From Mucilaginibacter kameinonensis (GTDB lineage: Bacteria; Bacteroidota; Bacteroidia; Sphingobacteriales; Sphingobacteriaceae): DNA of 64,000 bases. The notes under the pieces were generated by a model. That model was given only the letters and a program-made list of their open reading frames with translations. It searched no databases and had not been told where the DNA came from. The DNA lies in assembly GCF_003675385.1 (NCBI RefSeq), contig NZ_RCWZ01000006.1:62001-126000 (forward strand), in the 5' to 3' direction. The position numbers and the translations under genes were made by a program. Position 1 is the first letter of the stretch; each line of letters begins with the position of its first letter. Below are positions 34,188 to 41,275 of this stretch, in pieces.

Positions 34188-34735
34188 TTAAAATGTTTTC
34201 TGAGTTCCAGGATAGCCATTCGTAACCGGGTTTTAATGGTTCCAAGTGGCATGCCTAACTCTTCGGCGGCCTCCACATGGGTATAACCCTTAAAATACAC
34301 CAGCTCTATAATTAGCTTTTGTTCGGGTTTTAGTGTTTGCACTAAATCCTTAACGCCCATTAACTCAGGTTTGTAAACTGTGTTCCTTTGCTCGTCAATG
34401 AAAGTTACGTTATTTTCAATCTCCTGGTTTTTGTTTTGGTTCTTAAAATCTTTCGATCTGATCTTATCGATCGCAAGGTTGCGCGCGATATTAACCATCC
34501 AGGTAAATAAACGGCCTTTTTCAGTACTGTAGCTTGAAAAGGAATGCCAGATTTTTACAAAAGTTTCCTGTAAAACATCTTCGGCTATAGCGGTGTCATT
34601 TATAATGCGTGATATTACCCCGAATAACGAGGCCGAATACATATCATATAGCGCTTCTACGGCAATTTTTTCCCGGTGCTGTAATGACAGCACCAGTTCT
34701 TCTTCCGACAGCGATATTTTTCGTTTTTTACTCAA
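34184..34735 (-). CDS. ECF-type RNA polymerase sigma factor
   Basis: Protein of 183 residues with sigma region 2 (about 15-85: EALYDMYSASLFGVI, AEDVLQETFVKIWHSFSSY, KGRLFTWMVNIARNLAIDKI) and region 4 (about 125-180: LKPEQKLIIELVYFKGYTHV, then a helix-turn-helix LGMPLGTIKTRLR). This is the SigK-like group that is paired with RskA anti-sigma factors. The overlapping downstream anti-sigma gene confirms the pairing. The genes controlled cannot be deduced here. It starts 24 bases after the lipA stop and may be partly read from the lipA transcript. Confidence 0.92.
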   Translation of the reverse strand: MSKKRKISLSEEELVLSLQHREKIAVEALYDMYSASLFGVISRIINDTAIAEDVLQETFVKIWHSFSSYSTEKGRLFTWMVNIARNLAIDKIRSKDFKNQNKNQEIENNVTFIDEQRNTVYKPELMGVKDLVQTLKPEQKLIIELVYFKGYTHVEAAEELGMPLGTIKTRLRMAILELRKHFN

Positions 34736-34759
34736 CTTGGTGAAGATATAAAGGAATTA

Positions 34760-35641
34760 TCACATTTCAAACAGATGTTTTTCAGCGTGATAAGATGAGC
34801 GTACCAATGGTCCGCTTTCTACATATCTAAAACCCTTATCAAGTCCAAATTGTTTGTAACGGGCAAACTGATCTGGGTGGATCCAGTCAATTACCGGGTG
34901 ATGGTTGCGGGTTGGCTGTAAGTATTGGCCTAATGTAAGTATGTGTACGCCGGCTGCAAGTAAATCGTCCATAGCTTCCAGAACATCTTCTTCAGTTTCG
35001 CCCAGGCCAAGCATAATGCCCGATTTGGTGCGCAGGCCAGCTTCTGAAATATGTTTTAATGCTTCAAGGCTACGATCATATTTTGCCTGGATGCGTACCT
35101 CTTTGGTGAGGCGCCTTACAGTTTCCAGGTTATGAGATACCACTTCAGGTCTGGTTTCCAAAACGCGGGCAAGGTTATCCCAGTTACCTTTAAAATCGGG
35201 CAGCAGGGTTTCTAAAGTAGTTTCCGGGCTTTCGCGGCGGATAGCGTTAATGGTTTCGGCCCAGATAATGGAACCACCATCTTTTAAATCGTCGCGATCT
35301 ACCGAGGTAATAACGCAATGTTTTACCTGCATCAGTTTTACTGAAGTAGCTACGCGGTTTGGCTCATCAACATCAACTGCCAATGGCCTGCCTGTCGCTA
35401 CAGCACAAAACGAACACGAGCGGGTACAAATATTACCAAGGATCATAAAAGTAGCAGTACCGGCTCCCCAGCACTCGCCCATATTAGGGCAGTTACCACT
35501 TTCGCATATAGTGTGCAGCTTGTGGGTATCAACAAGGCTGCGTACGTGAGCATATTCTTTTCCTGTAGGAAGTTTAACCCTAAGCCAATCGGGCTTACGC
35601 ACAGGCTGGCTAACAGCAGGAACTACCGGCAATTCAATCAT
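34760..35641 (-). CDS. lipA: Lipoyl synthase
   Basis: Protein of 293 residues, normal length. Both iron-sulfur clusters are accounted for: the auxiliary cluster cysteines C46, C51, C57 (CESGNCPNMGEC) and the radical-SAM CxxxCxxC at C72, C76, C79 (CTRSCSFC). It inserts sulfur at C6 and C8 of octanoyl groups on lipoate-dependent enzymes in the cytoplasm. No lipB lies next to it. The start codon is four bases from a -7 promoter box, predicting a leaderless message. The sigma/anti-sigma pair follows on the same strand. Confidence 0.97.
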   Translation of the reverse strand: MIELPVVPAVSQPVRKPDWLRVKLPTGKEYAHVRSLVDTHKLHTICESGNCPNMGECWGAGTATFMILGNICTRSCSFCAVATGRPLAVDVDEPNRVATSVKLMQVKHCVITSVDRDDLKDGGSIIWAETINAIRRESPETTLETLLPDFKGNWDNLARVLETRPEVVSHNLETVRRLTKEVRIQAKYDRSLEALKHISEAGLRTKSGIMLGLGETEEDVLEAMDDLLAAGVHILTLGQYLQPTRNHHPVIDWIHPDQFARYKQFGLDKGFRYVESGPLVRSSYHAEKHLFEM

Positions 35642-35645
35642 AGTG

Positions 35646-35653
35646 CAAATGTA
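35646..35653 (-). promoter_or_regulatory. -7 promoter box of lipA, leaderless arrangement
   Basis: TACATTTG on the minus strand matches TAnnTTTG and ends four bases before the lipA ATG. No -33 TTG at the usual distance. Confidence 0.45.
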
Positions 35654-35675
35654 GTTAAATATTTAGTTGATGGGG

Positions 35676-35786
35676 AATGGTTCATAGTTCATAGTGGCAG
35701 CAAATGACTGCAAAATGATCATTTGCTGTAACGTACTAACACTAACATTTTATGAACCCATGAACCATGAACTATGATCCATGAAC
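35676..35786. repeat. Inverted repeat, AGTTCATGG/CATGAACT family (copy 2 of 3)
   Basis: AATGGTTCATAGTTCATAGT on the left is mirrored by TGAACCCATGAACCATGAAC and following bases on the right. The centre has a smaller hairpin, GCAAATGA/TCATTTGC (35699-35725). It separates the ytxJ end from the lipA promoter. Confidence 0.8.
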
Positions 35787-35790
35787 AATA

Positions 35791-36120
35791 TTAATTCAAT
35801 ACTTCTAAAGTTTCATCAACGGAGATACCGCTGTGCGATTGGTCAAGAATGCATTCGCCGTTTTTGATGAGTAGTACTTGCGGCGATTCATGATGTACCT
35901 GAAACAACTGTGCTACCTGGTTTGACAGGTCGCGGTGTTTGATCAGGTCTAAAAAATAGAGGGGCATATTTTCGGGAAGATTATCCCAGTCAAGCTCAAA
36001 TCGCCTTTTTGCCATCATGCTGATGGAACAGCGTGTGCTGTGTTTAAATATAAGGCTATAGCCTTCCTGCTGTTTGATCTGCATAAGCTGATCGGCCGTC
36101 TCCAACGAAATCCAGTTCAT
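35791..36120 (-). CDS. ytxJ: YtxJ, bacillithiol-system thioredoxin-like protein
   Basis: Protein of 109 residues with a thioredoxin-like fold and a single active-site Cys in IFKHSTRCSISMMAKRRF (about 24-41), the family signature. YtxJ is proposed to remove bacillithiol from S-bacillithiolated proteins (monothiol bacilliredoxin-like). The cis-Pro region is HHESPQVLLIKNG (about 76-88). Its presence suggests that this organism uses bacillithiol, although no bsh genes are in the window. It stands alone, cytoplasmic, with a repeat directly after its stop. Confidence 0.9.
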   Translation of the reverse strand: MNWISLETADQLMQIKQQEGYSLIFKHSTRCSISMMAKRRFELDWDNLPENMPLYFLDLIKHRDLSNQVAQLFQVHHESPQVLLIKNGECILDQSHSGISVDETLEVLN

Positions 36121-36210
36121 ATTATTATTAATAGTTAAAATGCTATAACGTAATTATAACACAAAAACTCTGCAATGTGTTTAAACAGGTTTAAAAATGA
36201 CAATTAACTG

Positions 36211-36321
36211 TTAACGACCTGTTTTAGGATATGAACCGTAAGCAGGGCACAATTTGTTTGAGCAGGATGATACTGTTGCAATTGCCGCCGCTATAAGTGC
36301 TATGTAAACTAATTTTTTCAT
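36211..36321 (-). CDS. Tiny lipoprotein of 36 residues
   Basis: A short frame from an ATG at 36321 encodes a lipoprotein signal (KKLVYIALIAAAIATVSSC, Cys20) followed by only 16 residues: SNKLCPAYGSYPKTGR. The signal peptide has a clean lipobox (VSSC), and the mature peptide has one more Cys and a CPAYGSY motif that I associate with small conserved Bacteroidota lipoproteins. It lies in the gap between ytxJ and ribH, where no other gene fits. Function unknown; it would be anchored in the envelope. Confidence 0.7.
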   Translation of the reverse strand: MKKLVYIALIAAAIATVSSCSNKLCPAYGSYPKTGR

Positions 36322-36351
36322 GTTGAGCTAAATTAACTGCTTTAACGAGTG

Positions 36352-36846
36352 TTAACTGTTTAATGTTTCGGCAAGTGCAGCCATTTTGATAGCGGTGATA
36401 GCCGCTTCATCGCCTTTATTGCCATGTTTGCCACCTGCCCGGTCAATAGCCTGTTGCTGATTGTCGGTGGTTAATACACCAAATATAACAGGTTTTGAAT
36501 ATTTTATAGATACATTACTTACGCCGTGTGCTACCGCGTCGCAAATAAAATCAAAATGTCTTGTTTCGCCCTGTATTACACAGCCCAGGCAAATCACCGC
36601 GTCAAGGTTTCCTTTTTGCAATAACAGGTCGGCTCCTGAGGTAAGCTCAAAGCTGCCCGGTACCTGGTATGAAAAAATGTTTTCGGCTAATGCCCCATTG
36701 TTTACCAGGCTTTGGTATGCGCCCTGGTAAAGTGCATTGGTAATTTCGGCGTTCCACTCGGCTACAACAATGCCAAAGCGATACGGTGCTGCCGAAGGTA
36801 TTTCGGTATTTGAAAAGTCGGAAAGGTTTTTAAGCTGTGTAGCCAT
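36352..36846 (-). CDS. ribH: 6,7-dimethyl-8-ribityllumazine synthase
   Basis: Protein of 164 residues of usual length. Substrate-site motifs are present: VVAEWNAEITNALYQGA (about 28-44), VPGSFELTSGADLL (about 62-75), and the signature CLGCVIQGETRHFDFICDAV (about 86-105) with the catalytic His. It joins 3,4-dihydroxy-2-butanone-4-phosphate to the pyrimidine precursor in riboflavin synthesis. No other rib genes are adjacent. The TPR protein gene upstream on the same strand is separated from it by a palindromic repeat. Confidence 0.96.
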   Translation of the reverse strand: MATQLKNLSDFSNTEIPSAAPYRFGIVVAEWNAEITNALYQGAYQSLVNNGALAENIFSYQVPGSFELTSGADLLLQKGNLDAVICLGCVIQGETRHFDFICDAVAHGVSNVSIKYSKPVIFGVLTTDNQQQAIDRAGGKHGNKGDEAAITAIKMAALAETLNS

Positions 36847-36849
36847 TTT

Positions 36850-37008
36850 GATTTCGGATATTTTGATTTCGAATTTCGGAGCTTCGATTTCGGATTTGCT
36901 AAGCGCTGTGATTGACGATTAAAATCTGCTTATAAAAAAAATCGATTCCGGATTTAAAGGTATTTAACTACCTGATAAATCCGAAATCGAAATTCTCAAA
37001 TCCGAAAT
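36850..37008. repeat. Inverted repeat, TTTCGGAT/ATCCGAAA family
   Basis: The left part has tandem units such as GATTTCGGATATTTTGATTT and TTCGATTTCGGATTTG. The right part is AATCCGAAATCGAAATTCTC plus AAATCCGAAAT in inverted orientation. About 80 bases lie between. It sits between ribH and the TPR protein gene. Only this copy is in the window. Confidence 0.7.
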
Positions 37009-37011
37009 AAA

Positions 37012-37689
37012 TTATTGTTTTGCTTCAGCGCGTGCTATATACTCGTCGATATTTTGAGCTTCAGCACTTTCAGGATATTCATTTTTTATCCTTTTATAAG
37101 CGTCGGCAGCTTCTTTGTTATTTTTTTGAGCCTCGTAAGTTAAACCTAACTTTTTAAGGTAAAGTGGCGATAAGAATTTGTTTTTTGCCTTGTCAACCGC
37201 TTTGCTGAAATAAGTTTCTGCTTTTTCGTAGTCTTTCAACTCTACGTAAGCATCACCGGTGCTGCCGAAAGCCTCGGCTGCAATCATGTTGTCGTCACCA
37301 CGATAGTTAGTCAGGTTGTCAACGGCTTTGCGGTAATCACCTTTATTTAAATACGCTGTACCCAGGTAAAAATAAGCCAGGTTAGCAGCTTTAGTGTTGC
37401 TGTAATCGCTGATGATTTTTTCAAAACCAGGGAAACCGGCATCGCCTTTAATGGCTTTGTCCCAGTTTTTTTGCTGCCAGAACTCTTGTGCTTTATACAT
37501 TTGGTTAGCGGCAGTAACTTCACGCGGACCTAAGTATAATTTAATGTAAATAAAATAGATAGCAATAAGGGCGACGATAGCCCCTACAATAAACAGTAAG
37601 CTTTTTTGGTTCTCGCGTACAAAATTGCCACTCTGACCAAAATTGTTTTCTGGTGCTGCAACTTTGGTGTTCGCCTGGGTTTTTGACAT
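37012..37689 (-). CDS. Membrane-anchored TPR protein (YfgM-like)
   Basis: Protein of 225 residues with one N-terminal membrane helix (about 31-52, SLLFIVGAIVALIAIYFIYI) and four or so TPR units covering about 75-220 (LAYFYLGTAYLNKGDYRKAV, AFGSTGDAYVELKDYEKAET). The layout, with a short cytoplasmic N-terminus and a TPR domain outside, resembles YfgM, an inner-membrane ancillary factor of the Sec translocon. Bacteroidota members are essentially uncharacterised. It has its own good promoter and is divergent from recF. Confidence 0.85.
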   Translation of the reverse strand: MSKTQANTKVAAPENNFGQSGNFVRENQKSLLFIVGAIVALIAIYFIYIKLYLGPREVTAANQMYKAQEFWQQKNWDKAIKGDAGFPGFEKIISDYSNTKAANLAYFYLGTAYLNKGDYRKAVDNLTNYRGDDNMIAAEAFGSTGDAYVELKDYEKAETYFSKAVDKAKNKFLSPLYLKKLGLTYEAQKNNKEAADAYKRIKNEYPESAEAQNIDEYIARAEAKQ

Positions 37690-37711
37690 TGTTGTTCTAA
37701 AATTAAGTTTG

Positions 37712-37741
37712 CAAAAATACGGTTTTCAAATTTACTGGCAA
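37712..37741 (-). promoter_or_regulatory. Promoter of the TPR protein gene
   Basis: On the minus strand TTG (plus 37739-37741), 19 bases, then TATTTTTG (plus 37712-37719), a good -33/-7 pair 22 bases before the start codon. Confidence 0.6.
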
Positions 37742-37771
37742 TACCTTTTGTATTAAATCTTTAAAGAGGAT

Positions 37772-37889
37772 GGTTCATGGTTGATAGTTCATGGTTCATA
37801 GCCGCTGCAGGTAGTTTTTTCAGGTGTTTGATGAGGCTGATTTGTGCCCGTAGATTCTACTAATGACTATGAACTATCAACCATGAACC
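37772..37889. repeat. Inverted repeat, AGTTCATGG/CATGAACT family (copy 3 of 3)
   Basis: Arms 37772-37792 (GGTTCATGGTTGATAGTTCA plus T) and 37869-37889 are perfect 21-bp inverted copies. The element lies in the divergent gap between the TPR gene and recF, unlike most others, which lie behind genes. Confidence 0.85.
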
Positions 37890-37912
37890 ATCAACCACTC
37901 ACCAAAAAACAC

Positions 37913-37920
37913 TAACTTTG
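37913..37920 (+). promoter_or_regulatory. -7 promoter box of recF, leaderless arrangement
   Basis: TAACTTTG matches TAnnTTTG and ends seven bases before the recF ATG. No -33 TTG is visible. Confidence 0.45.
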
Positions 37921-37927
37921 CCATCCC

Positions 37928-39028
37928 ATGCACCTTCAGCAACTATCAGTTATCAATTTTAAAAATTACGATGAAGTCGAACTGGTTTTCAGCGATGGGG
38001 TTAATGCTTTTACGGGTAACAACGGGGCTGGCAAAACCAATTTGCTTGATGCTATTCATTACCTTTCGTTATGTAAAAGTTACTTTAACCCAATTGATAG
38101 TCAGCAGATAAAGCAAGGGGCCGATTTTTTTATTGTTACCGGGGTGTTTAATAAAAATGATCAGCCCGAAGCTGTGGCCTGTTCGGTGAAACGAAACCAG
38201 AAAAAGCAGTTTAAGCGCAATAAGAAGGATTATCAGCGCCTGGCCGATCATATCGGGCTGCTGCCGCTGGTAATGATCTCGCCAAATGATACCAGTATTA
38301 TAACAGAAGGGAGCGAGGAGCGCCGCAAGTTTATCGATAATGTGATATCGCAAACAGATAACCATTATCTGGATGAGCTGATCACCTATAATAAGATCCT
38401 CACCAACCGTAACGCGCTGTTAAAGCAGGTAAACGAAACCGGGCGTTATGACGGGGGGTTGTTTGAAGTAATTGATGAGCAGCTAACAGATTCGGGCATG
38501 CGTATTTTTGAAAGGCGCCGTGCCTTTATGGATACCTTTGTACCGGTATTTAATAAGCACTATGATTTTTTGAGCGATAATGCCGAAAGGGTCGAACTCA
38601 TCTATGAATCACAATTGCTTACAGATAGTTTTGATAATTTATTAAAGAGAAGTTTTGATAGGGATAAAGCGCTGGAGCGAACTACCGCCGGCATTCATAA
38701 AGACGATCTGCAGTTTAATATTCACGGCATGGCCATGAAAAAATTTGGATCGCAGGGGCAGCAGAAGTCATTTTTAATTGCGCTGAAACTTGCACAGTAC
38801 AGCTTTCTGCATCAGCAAAAAGGTTTTAAACCTTTGCTTTTGCTTGATGATATTTTTGACAAACTGGATGACGGACGTGTTACCAAATTGATGCAGATGG
38901 TATCGAACAATGATTTTGGCCAGGTTTTTATAACCGATACCGGGGTTGAGCGTGTTGAAAGCGTTTTTAATAAAATAGGAGTACCCGTTAAATTATTTAA
39001 AGTTAAGGGAGGAGCGATTGATGCGTAA
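37928..39028 (+). CDS. recF: RecF DNA replication and repair protein
   Basis: Protein of 366 residues, typical length. Walker A is GNNGAGKT at 30-37, the ABC signature is in FGSQGQQKSFLIALKLAQ (about 276-293) and Walker B is PLLLLDDIFDKLDDGR (about 302-317). RecF loads RecR and RecA at single-strand gaps with RecO and RecR. The HLQQLSVINFKNYDEVEL start is normal for the family. The next gene, of the DUF721/DciA family, overlaps its end by eight bases, an arrangement often seen in this phylum. Confidence 0.96.
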   Translation: MHLQQLSVINFKNYDEVELVFSDGVNAFTGNNGAGKTNLLDAIHYLSLCKSYFNPIDSQQIKQGADFFIVTGVFNKNDQPEAVACSVKRNQKKQFKRNKKDYQRLADHIGLLPLVMISPNDTSIITEGSEERRKFIDNVISQTDNHYLDELITYNKILTNRNALLKQVNETGRYDGGLFEVIDEQLTDSGMRIFERRRAFMDTFVPVFNKHYDFLSDNAERVELIYESQLLTDSFDNLLKRSFDRDKALERTTAGIHKDDLQFNIHGMAMKKFGSQGQQKSFLIALKLAQYSFLHQQKGFKPLLLLDDIFDKLDDGRVTKLMQMVSNNDFGQVFITDTGVERVESVFNKIGVPVKLFKVKGGAIDA

Positions 39029-39311
39029 AACAAATGATAAAACACTGAAAGAGGCTATTGAGCAAATGCTTAATGTGTACAAGATCAAAAGACGTTTTGA
39101 TGAAACCGGTGTTGTTACGGCCTGGCCTGACCTGGTAGGTAAATCGGTAGCCAATCGTACCAAGGAATTATTTGTTCGGGATAAGAAATTATTCCTGAGG
39201 ATTGAATCGTCGGTAATAAAAAACGAACTGATGCTGATGCGCAGTCAGATCATCGAGAAAATAAATAACGAAGCTAAAAGTATTATTGTAGAAGAGATTA
39301 TCTTCCTCTAA
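39021..39311 (+). CDS. DUF721 (DciA-like) protein
   Basis: Protein of 96 residues from the ATG at 39021; a TTG at 39018 is less likely. It matches DUF721: LKEAIEQMLNVYKIKRRFDE (about 8-27), VVTAWPDLVGKSVANRTKEL (about 30-49), and KLFLRIESSVIKNELMLMRS (about 56-75). DUF721 includes DciA, which loads the replicative helicase DnaB in many bacteria that lack DnaC. The gene overlaps recF by eight bases and is translationally coupled to it, in keeping with a DNA-replication role. Whether this short form loads DnaB is inferred from the family only. Confidence 0.87.
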   Translation: MRKTNDKTLKEAIEQMLNVYKIKRRFDETGVVTAWPDLVGKSVANRTKELFVRDKKLFLRIESSVIKNELMLMRSQIIEKINNEAKSIIVEEIIFL

Positions 39312-39489
39312 CCATACCGTGGTGCTTTAGCTTAATATCATCGGTAAGCTTTGAGTAAGCAAGGATGAACAAGCCCGGAATTGTAAAAGCAAGTTGTGCT
39401 TCAGGGTGAGTTTTATAAAGCAGTATCGAACCGATAACTAAAAGTACCAGCACCAGTACGTAAAATATGTATTTGAATAACGGCTTCAT
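39298..39489 (-). CDS. Small two-helix membrane protein
   Basis: Frame of 63 residues with two hydrophobic stretches, about 7-25 (YIFYVLVLVLLVIGSILLY) and 32-46 (LAFTIPGLFILAYSK), and a charged C-terminus (DDIKLKHHGMVRGR). The end overlaps the convergent DUF721 gene by 14 bases. It is a plausible inner-membrane protein because the frame fills an otherwise empty gap and has membrane-protein composition, but I do not recognise a family, and chance cannot be excluded. Confidence 0.5.
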   Translation of the reverse strand: MKPLFKYIFYVLVLVLLVIGSILLYKTHPEAQLAFTIPGLFILAYSKLTDDIKLKHHGMVRGR

Positions 39490-39588
39490 CTTGTTCGATA
39501 TTTCTTGGTTCGTCTAAATGTAATAATGTTCAGGTAGTGAATGTAAAGTTAAAAAAAATGTAACCATACTTCCAAGAAAAACGTAAAC

Positions 39589-39630
39589 ATTTCGGGTGCA
39601 ACCCGCTGATTGCCTGATTGCACCCGAAAT
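39589..39630 (-). terminator. Terminator of ndk
   Basis: ATTTCGGGTGCA (39589-39600) pairs perfectly with TGCACCCGAAAT (39619-39630); on the minus strand GTTTACGTTTTT follows. It lies nine bases after the ndk stop. Confidence 0.68.
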
Positions 39631-39638
39631 AAGGCTAA

Positions 39639-40058
39639 TTAAAACCTTTCAAAAGCCGAGAAAAAGAAGTTTCCTTCAATGTCTGCGTTCTCGTCAGAGT
39701 CTGAACCGTGAACGGCATTTTCACCAATTGACCTTGCATACAGGTTACGGATAGTACCTTCAGCAGCATCCGCAGGGTTAGTAGCACCAATTAATGTACG
39801 GAATTCGGTAATAGCGTTATCTTTTTCAAGAATAGCCGCTACGATAGGGCCTGATGACATAAATTCAACCAGTCCGGCATAAAAAGGACGCTCTTTATGC
39901 ACTTCGTAAAACTGTCCGGCTTTTTCTGCAGATAGTTTAGTGTATTTAAGGGCTACAATTTTAAAACCATTTTTGGTAATAATATCTAAAATAGCACCGA
40001 TGTGGCCGTCTGCAACTGCATCTGGCTTTATCATTGTAAACGTTCTGTTAGTTTTCAT
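39639..40058 (-). CDS. ndk: Nucleoside diphosphate kinase
   Basis: Protein of 139 residues, normal length. The phospho-His is H117 in ENAVHGSDSDENA, and the nucleotide-binding lysine lies in TFTMIKPDAVADGHIG (about 7-22). It balances nucleoside triphosphate pools by moving gamma-phosphates from ATP to NDPs in the cytoplasm. Upstream, a -7 box TATTTTTG (minus strand, plus 40154-40161) lies about 95 bases before the start, giving a long leader that I see no structure in. It is divergent from the DHH phosphoesterase gene. Confidence 0.97.
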   Translation of the reverse strand: MKTNRTFTMIKPDAVADGHIGAILDIITKNGFKIVALKYTKLSAEKAGQFYEVHKERPFYAGLVEFMSSGPIVAAILEKDNAITEFRTLIGATNPADAAEGTIRNLYARSIGENAVHGSDSDENADIEGNFFFSAFERF

Positions 40059-40207
40059 TGAAATAATTGTTTCTTTTTTTGGTTATTAATAGACTAAAAG
40101 CCTTTGTTGGGTTAATTTTAAACAACACTTACGCGGTTATTTAAAATTTGCCGCAAAAATAGGCTTTTGTAACTGTATCATAAAGCTTTTTGAATTAAAT
40201 TAGATGG

Positions 40208-40236
40208 TTTGTATTTCATTTATTTATTTAGCTTTG
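40208..40236 (+). promoter_or_regulatory. Promoter of the DHH phosphoesterase gene
   Basis: TTTG (40208-40211), 17 bases, TAGCTTTG (40229-40236): both elements match the Bacteroidota consensus, spacing a little short. The start codon is 21 bases downstream. Confidence 0.5.
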
Positions 40237-40257
40237 CAACTCTTTTTTTAAGAATTG

Positions 40258-41268
40258 ATGTTAGATTTAGCTTCGCTTACTGACCTTTTAACGCAACCTC
40301 AAAAGATAGTAATCACTACCCATCATAAACCTGATGGTGATGCTATGGGATCGTCATTAGGCTTATATAATTATTTAATACAGCAGGGCCATCATGCCAG
40401 GGTTATTGCCCCTACAGATTATCCTGACTTTTTAAGCTGGTTGCCTGGTAACGAGAACGTTATTGTCTATACCGAGCACCGCGAAGAGGCTGCCGCCCTG
40501 ATAGCCGATGCCAAGCTGATATTTTGCCTTGACTTTAATGCCCTGAGCCGTATCAATGATATGGGCGAACTGGTTGCCGAAAGCAGCGCTTATAAGATCA
40601 TGATCGACCATCACCTGGAACCGGCTGATTTTGACGATTATAGGCACTGGGATATCAATGCCTGCGCTACCGCGCAACTGGTGTATGATTTTATCGTAAA
40701 TGAACTTCACCATAAAGAACTTGTAAATAAGGATGTAGCTACGTGCCTTTACACAGGCATCATGACCGATTCTGCATCGTTTAGGCTTCCTAATACTACG
40801 TCCGGGGTTCACCGCATTGTTGCCGACCTGATTGACGCGGGTGCCGTTAACTGGCGCATTCATGAGCTGGTTTATAATAGCGCGTCTGAAAACAGGTTAC
40901 GCTTTTTAGGGCATTGCCTGGCGAATTGCCTGGAGGTATTACCAGAATTTAATACCGCTATCATTGCCGTGAGTAAACAGGACCTTCAGCGTTTTGACGT
41001 TGAAACCGGCGATACCGAAGGCGTTGTGAATTATGCGCTATCAATGGCAAATGTGCGATTGGCTGCTTTTATAGTTGAACGTACCGATAGGGTGAAACTT
41101 TCTTTGCGCTCAAAAGGCGAATTTCCAGCTAATGAAATTTGCAAAAAATACTTTAACGGCGGTGGGCACCGCAATGCGGCGGGCGGTCATTCAGATGATA
41201 CCCTCGAGCACGTTATCCAACAGTTTAAACAAATTTTACCTGAATATAAAAAACTATTAATACAGTAA
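40258..41268 (+). CDS. DHH/DHHA1 family phosphoesterase (NrnA-like)
   Basis: Protein of 336 residues from the ATG at 40258 (a TTG lies one codon earlier). The DHH domain is about 1-215, with HHKPDGDAMGSSLGL (about 20-34), FCLDFNAL and the namesake IDHHLEPADF (about 115-124). The DHHA1 domain is about 240-330 with the substrate-binding NGGGHRNAAGGH (about 301-312). Such proteins degrade short RNA oligonucleotides or dephosphorylate pAp (NrnA); some cleave cyclic dinucleotides, but those carry extra sensor domains not seen here. The downstream FKBP gene starts seven bases after the stop, so both are likely in one operon. Confidence 0.9.
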   Translation: MLDLASLTDLLTQPQKIVITTHHKPDGDAMGSSLGLYNYLIQQGHHARVIAPTDYPDFLSWLPGNENVIVYTEHREEAAALIADAKLIFCLDFNALSRINDMGELVAESSAYKIMIDHHLEPADFDDYRHWDINACATAQLVYDFIVNELHHKELVNKDVATCLYTGIMTDSASFRLPNTTSGVHRIVADLIDAGAVNWRIHELVYNSASENRLRFLGHCLANCLEVLPEFNTAIIAVSKQDLQRFDVETGDTEGVVNYALSMANVRLAAFIVERTDRVKLSLRSKGEFPANEICKKYFNGGGHRNAAGGHSDDTLEHVIQQFKQILPEYKKLLIQ

Positions 41269-41275
41269 AAAAGTA

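Noticed and set aside
40432..40863. 143-residue minus-strand frame opposite the DHH phosphoesterase
   Set aside because: The plus-strand gene has complete DHH and GGGH motifs; the antisense frame resembles no protein.
40258..41268. GdpP-type cyclic-di-AMP phosphodiesterase
   Set aside because: The protein lacks the membrane, PAS and degenerate GGDEF domains of GdpP and has the length of NrnA.
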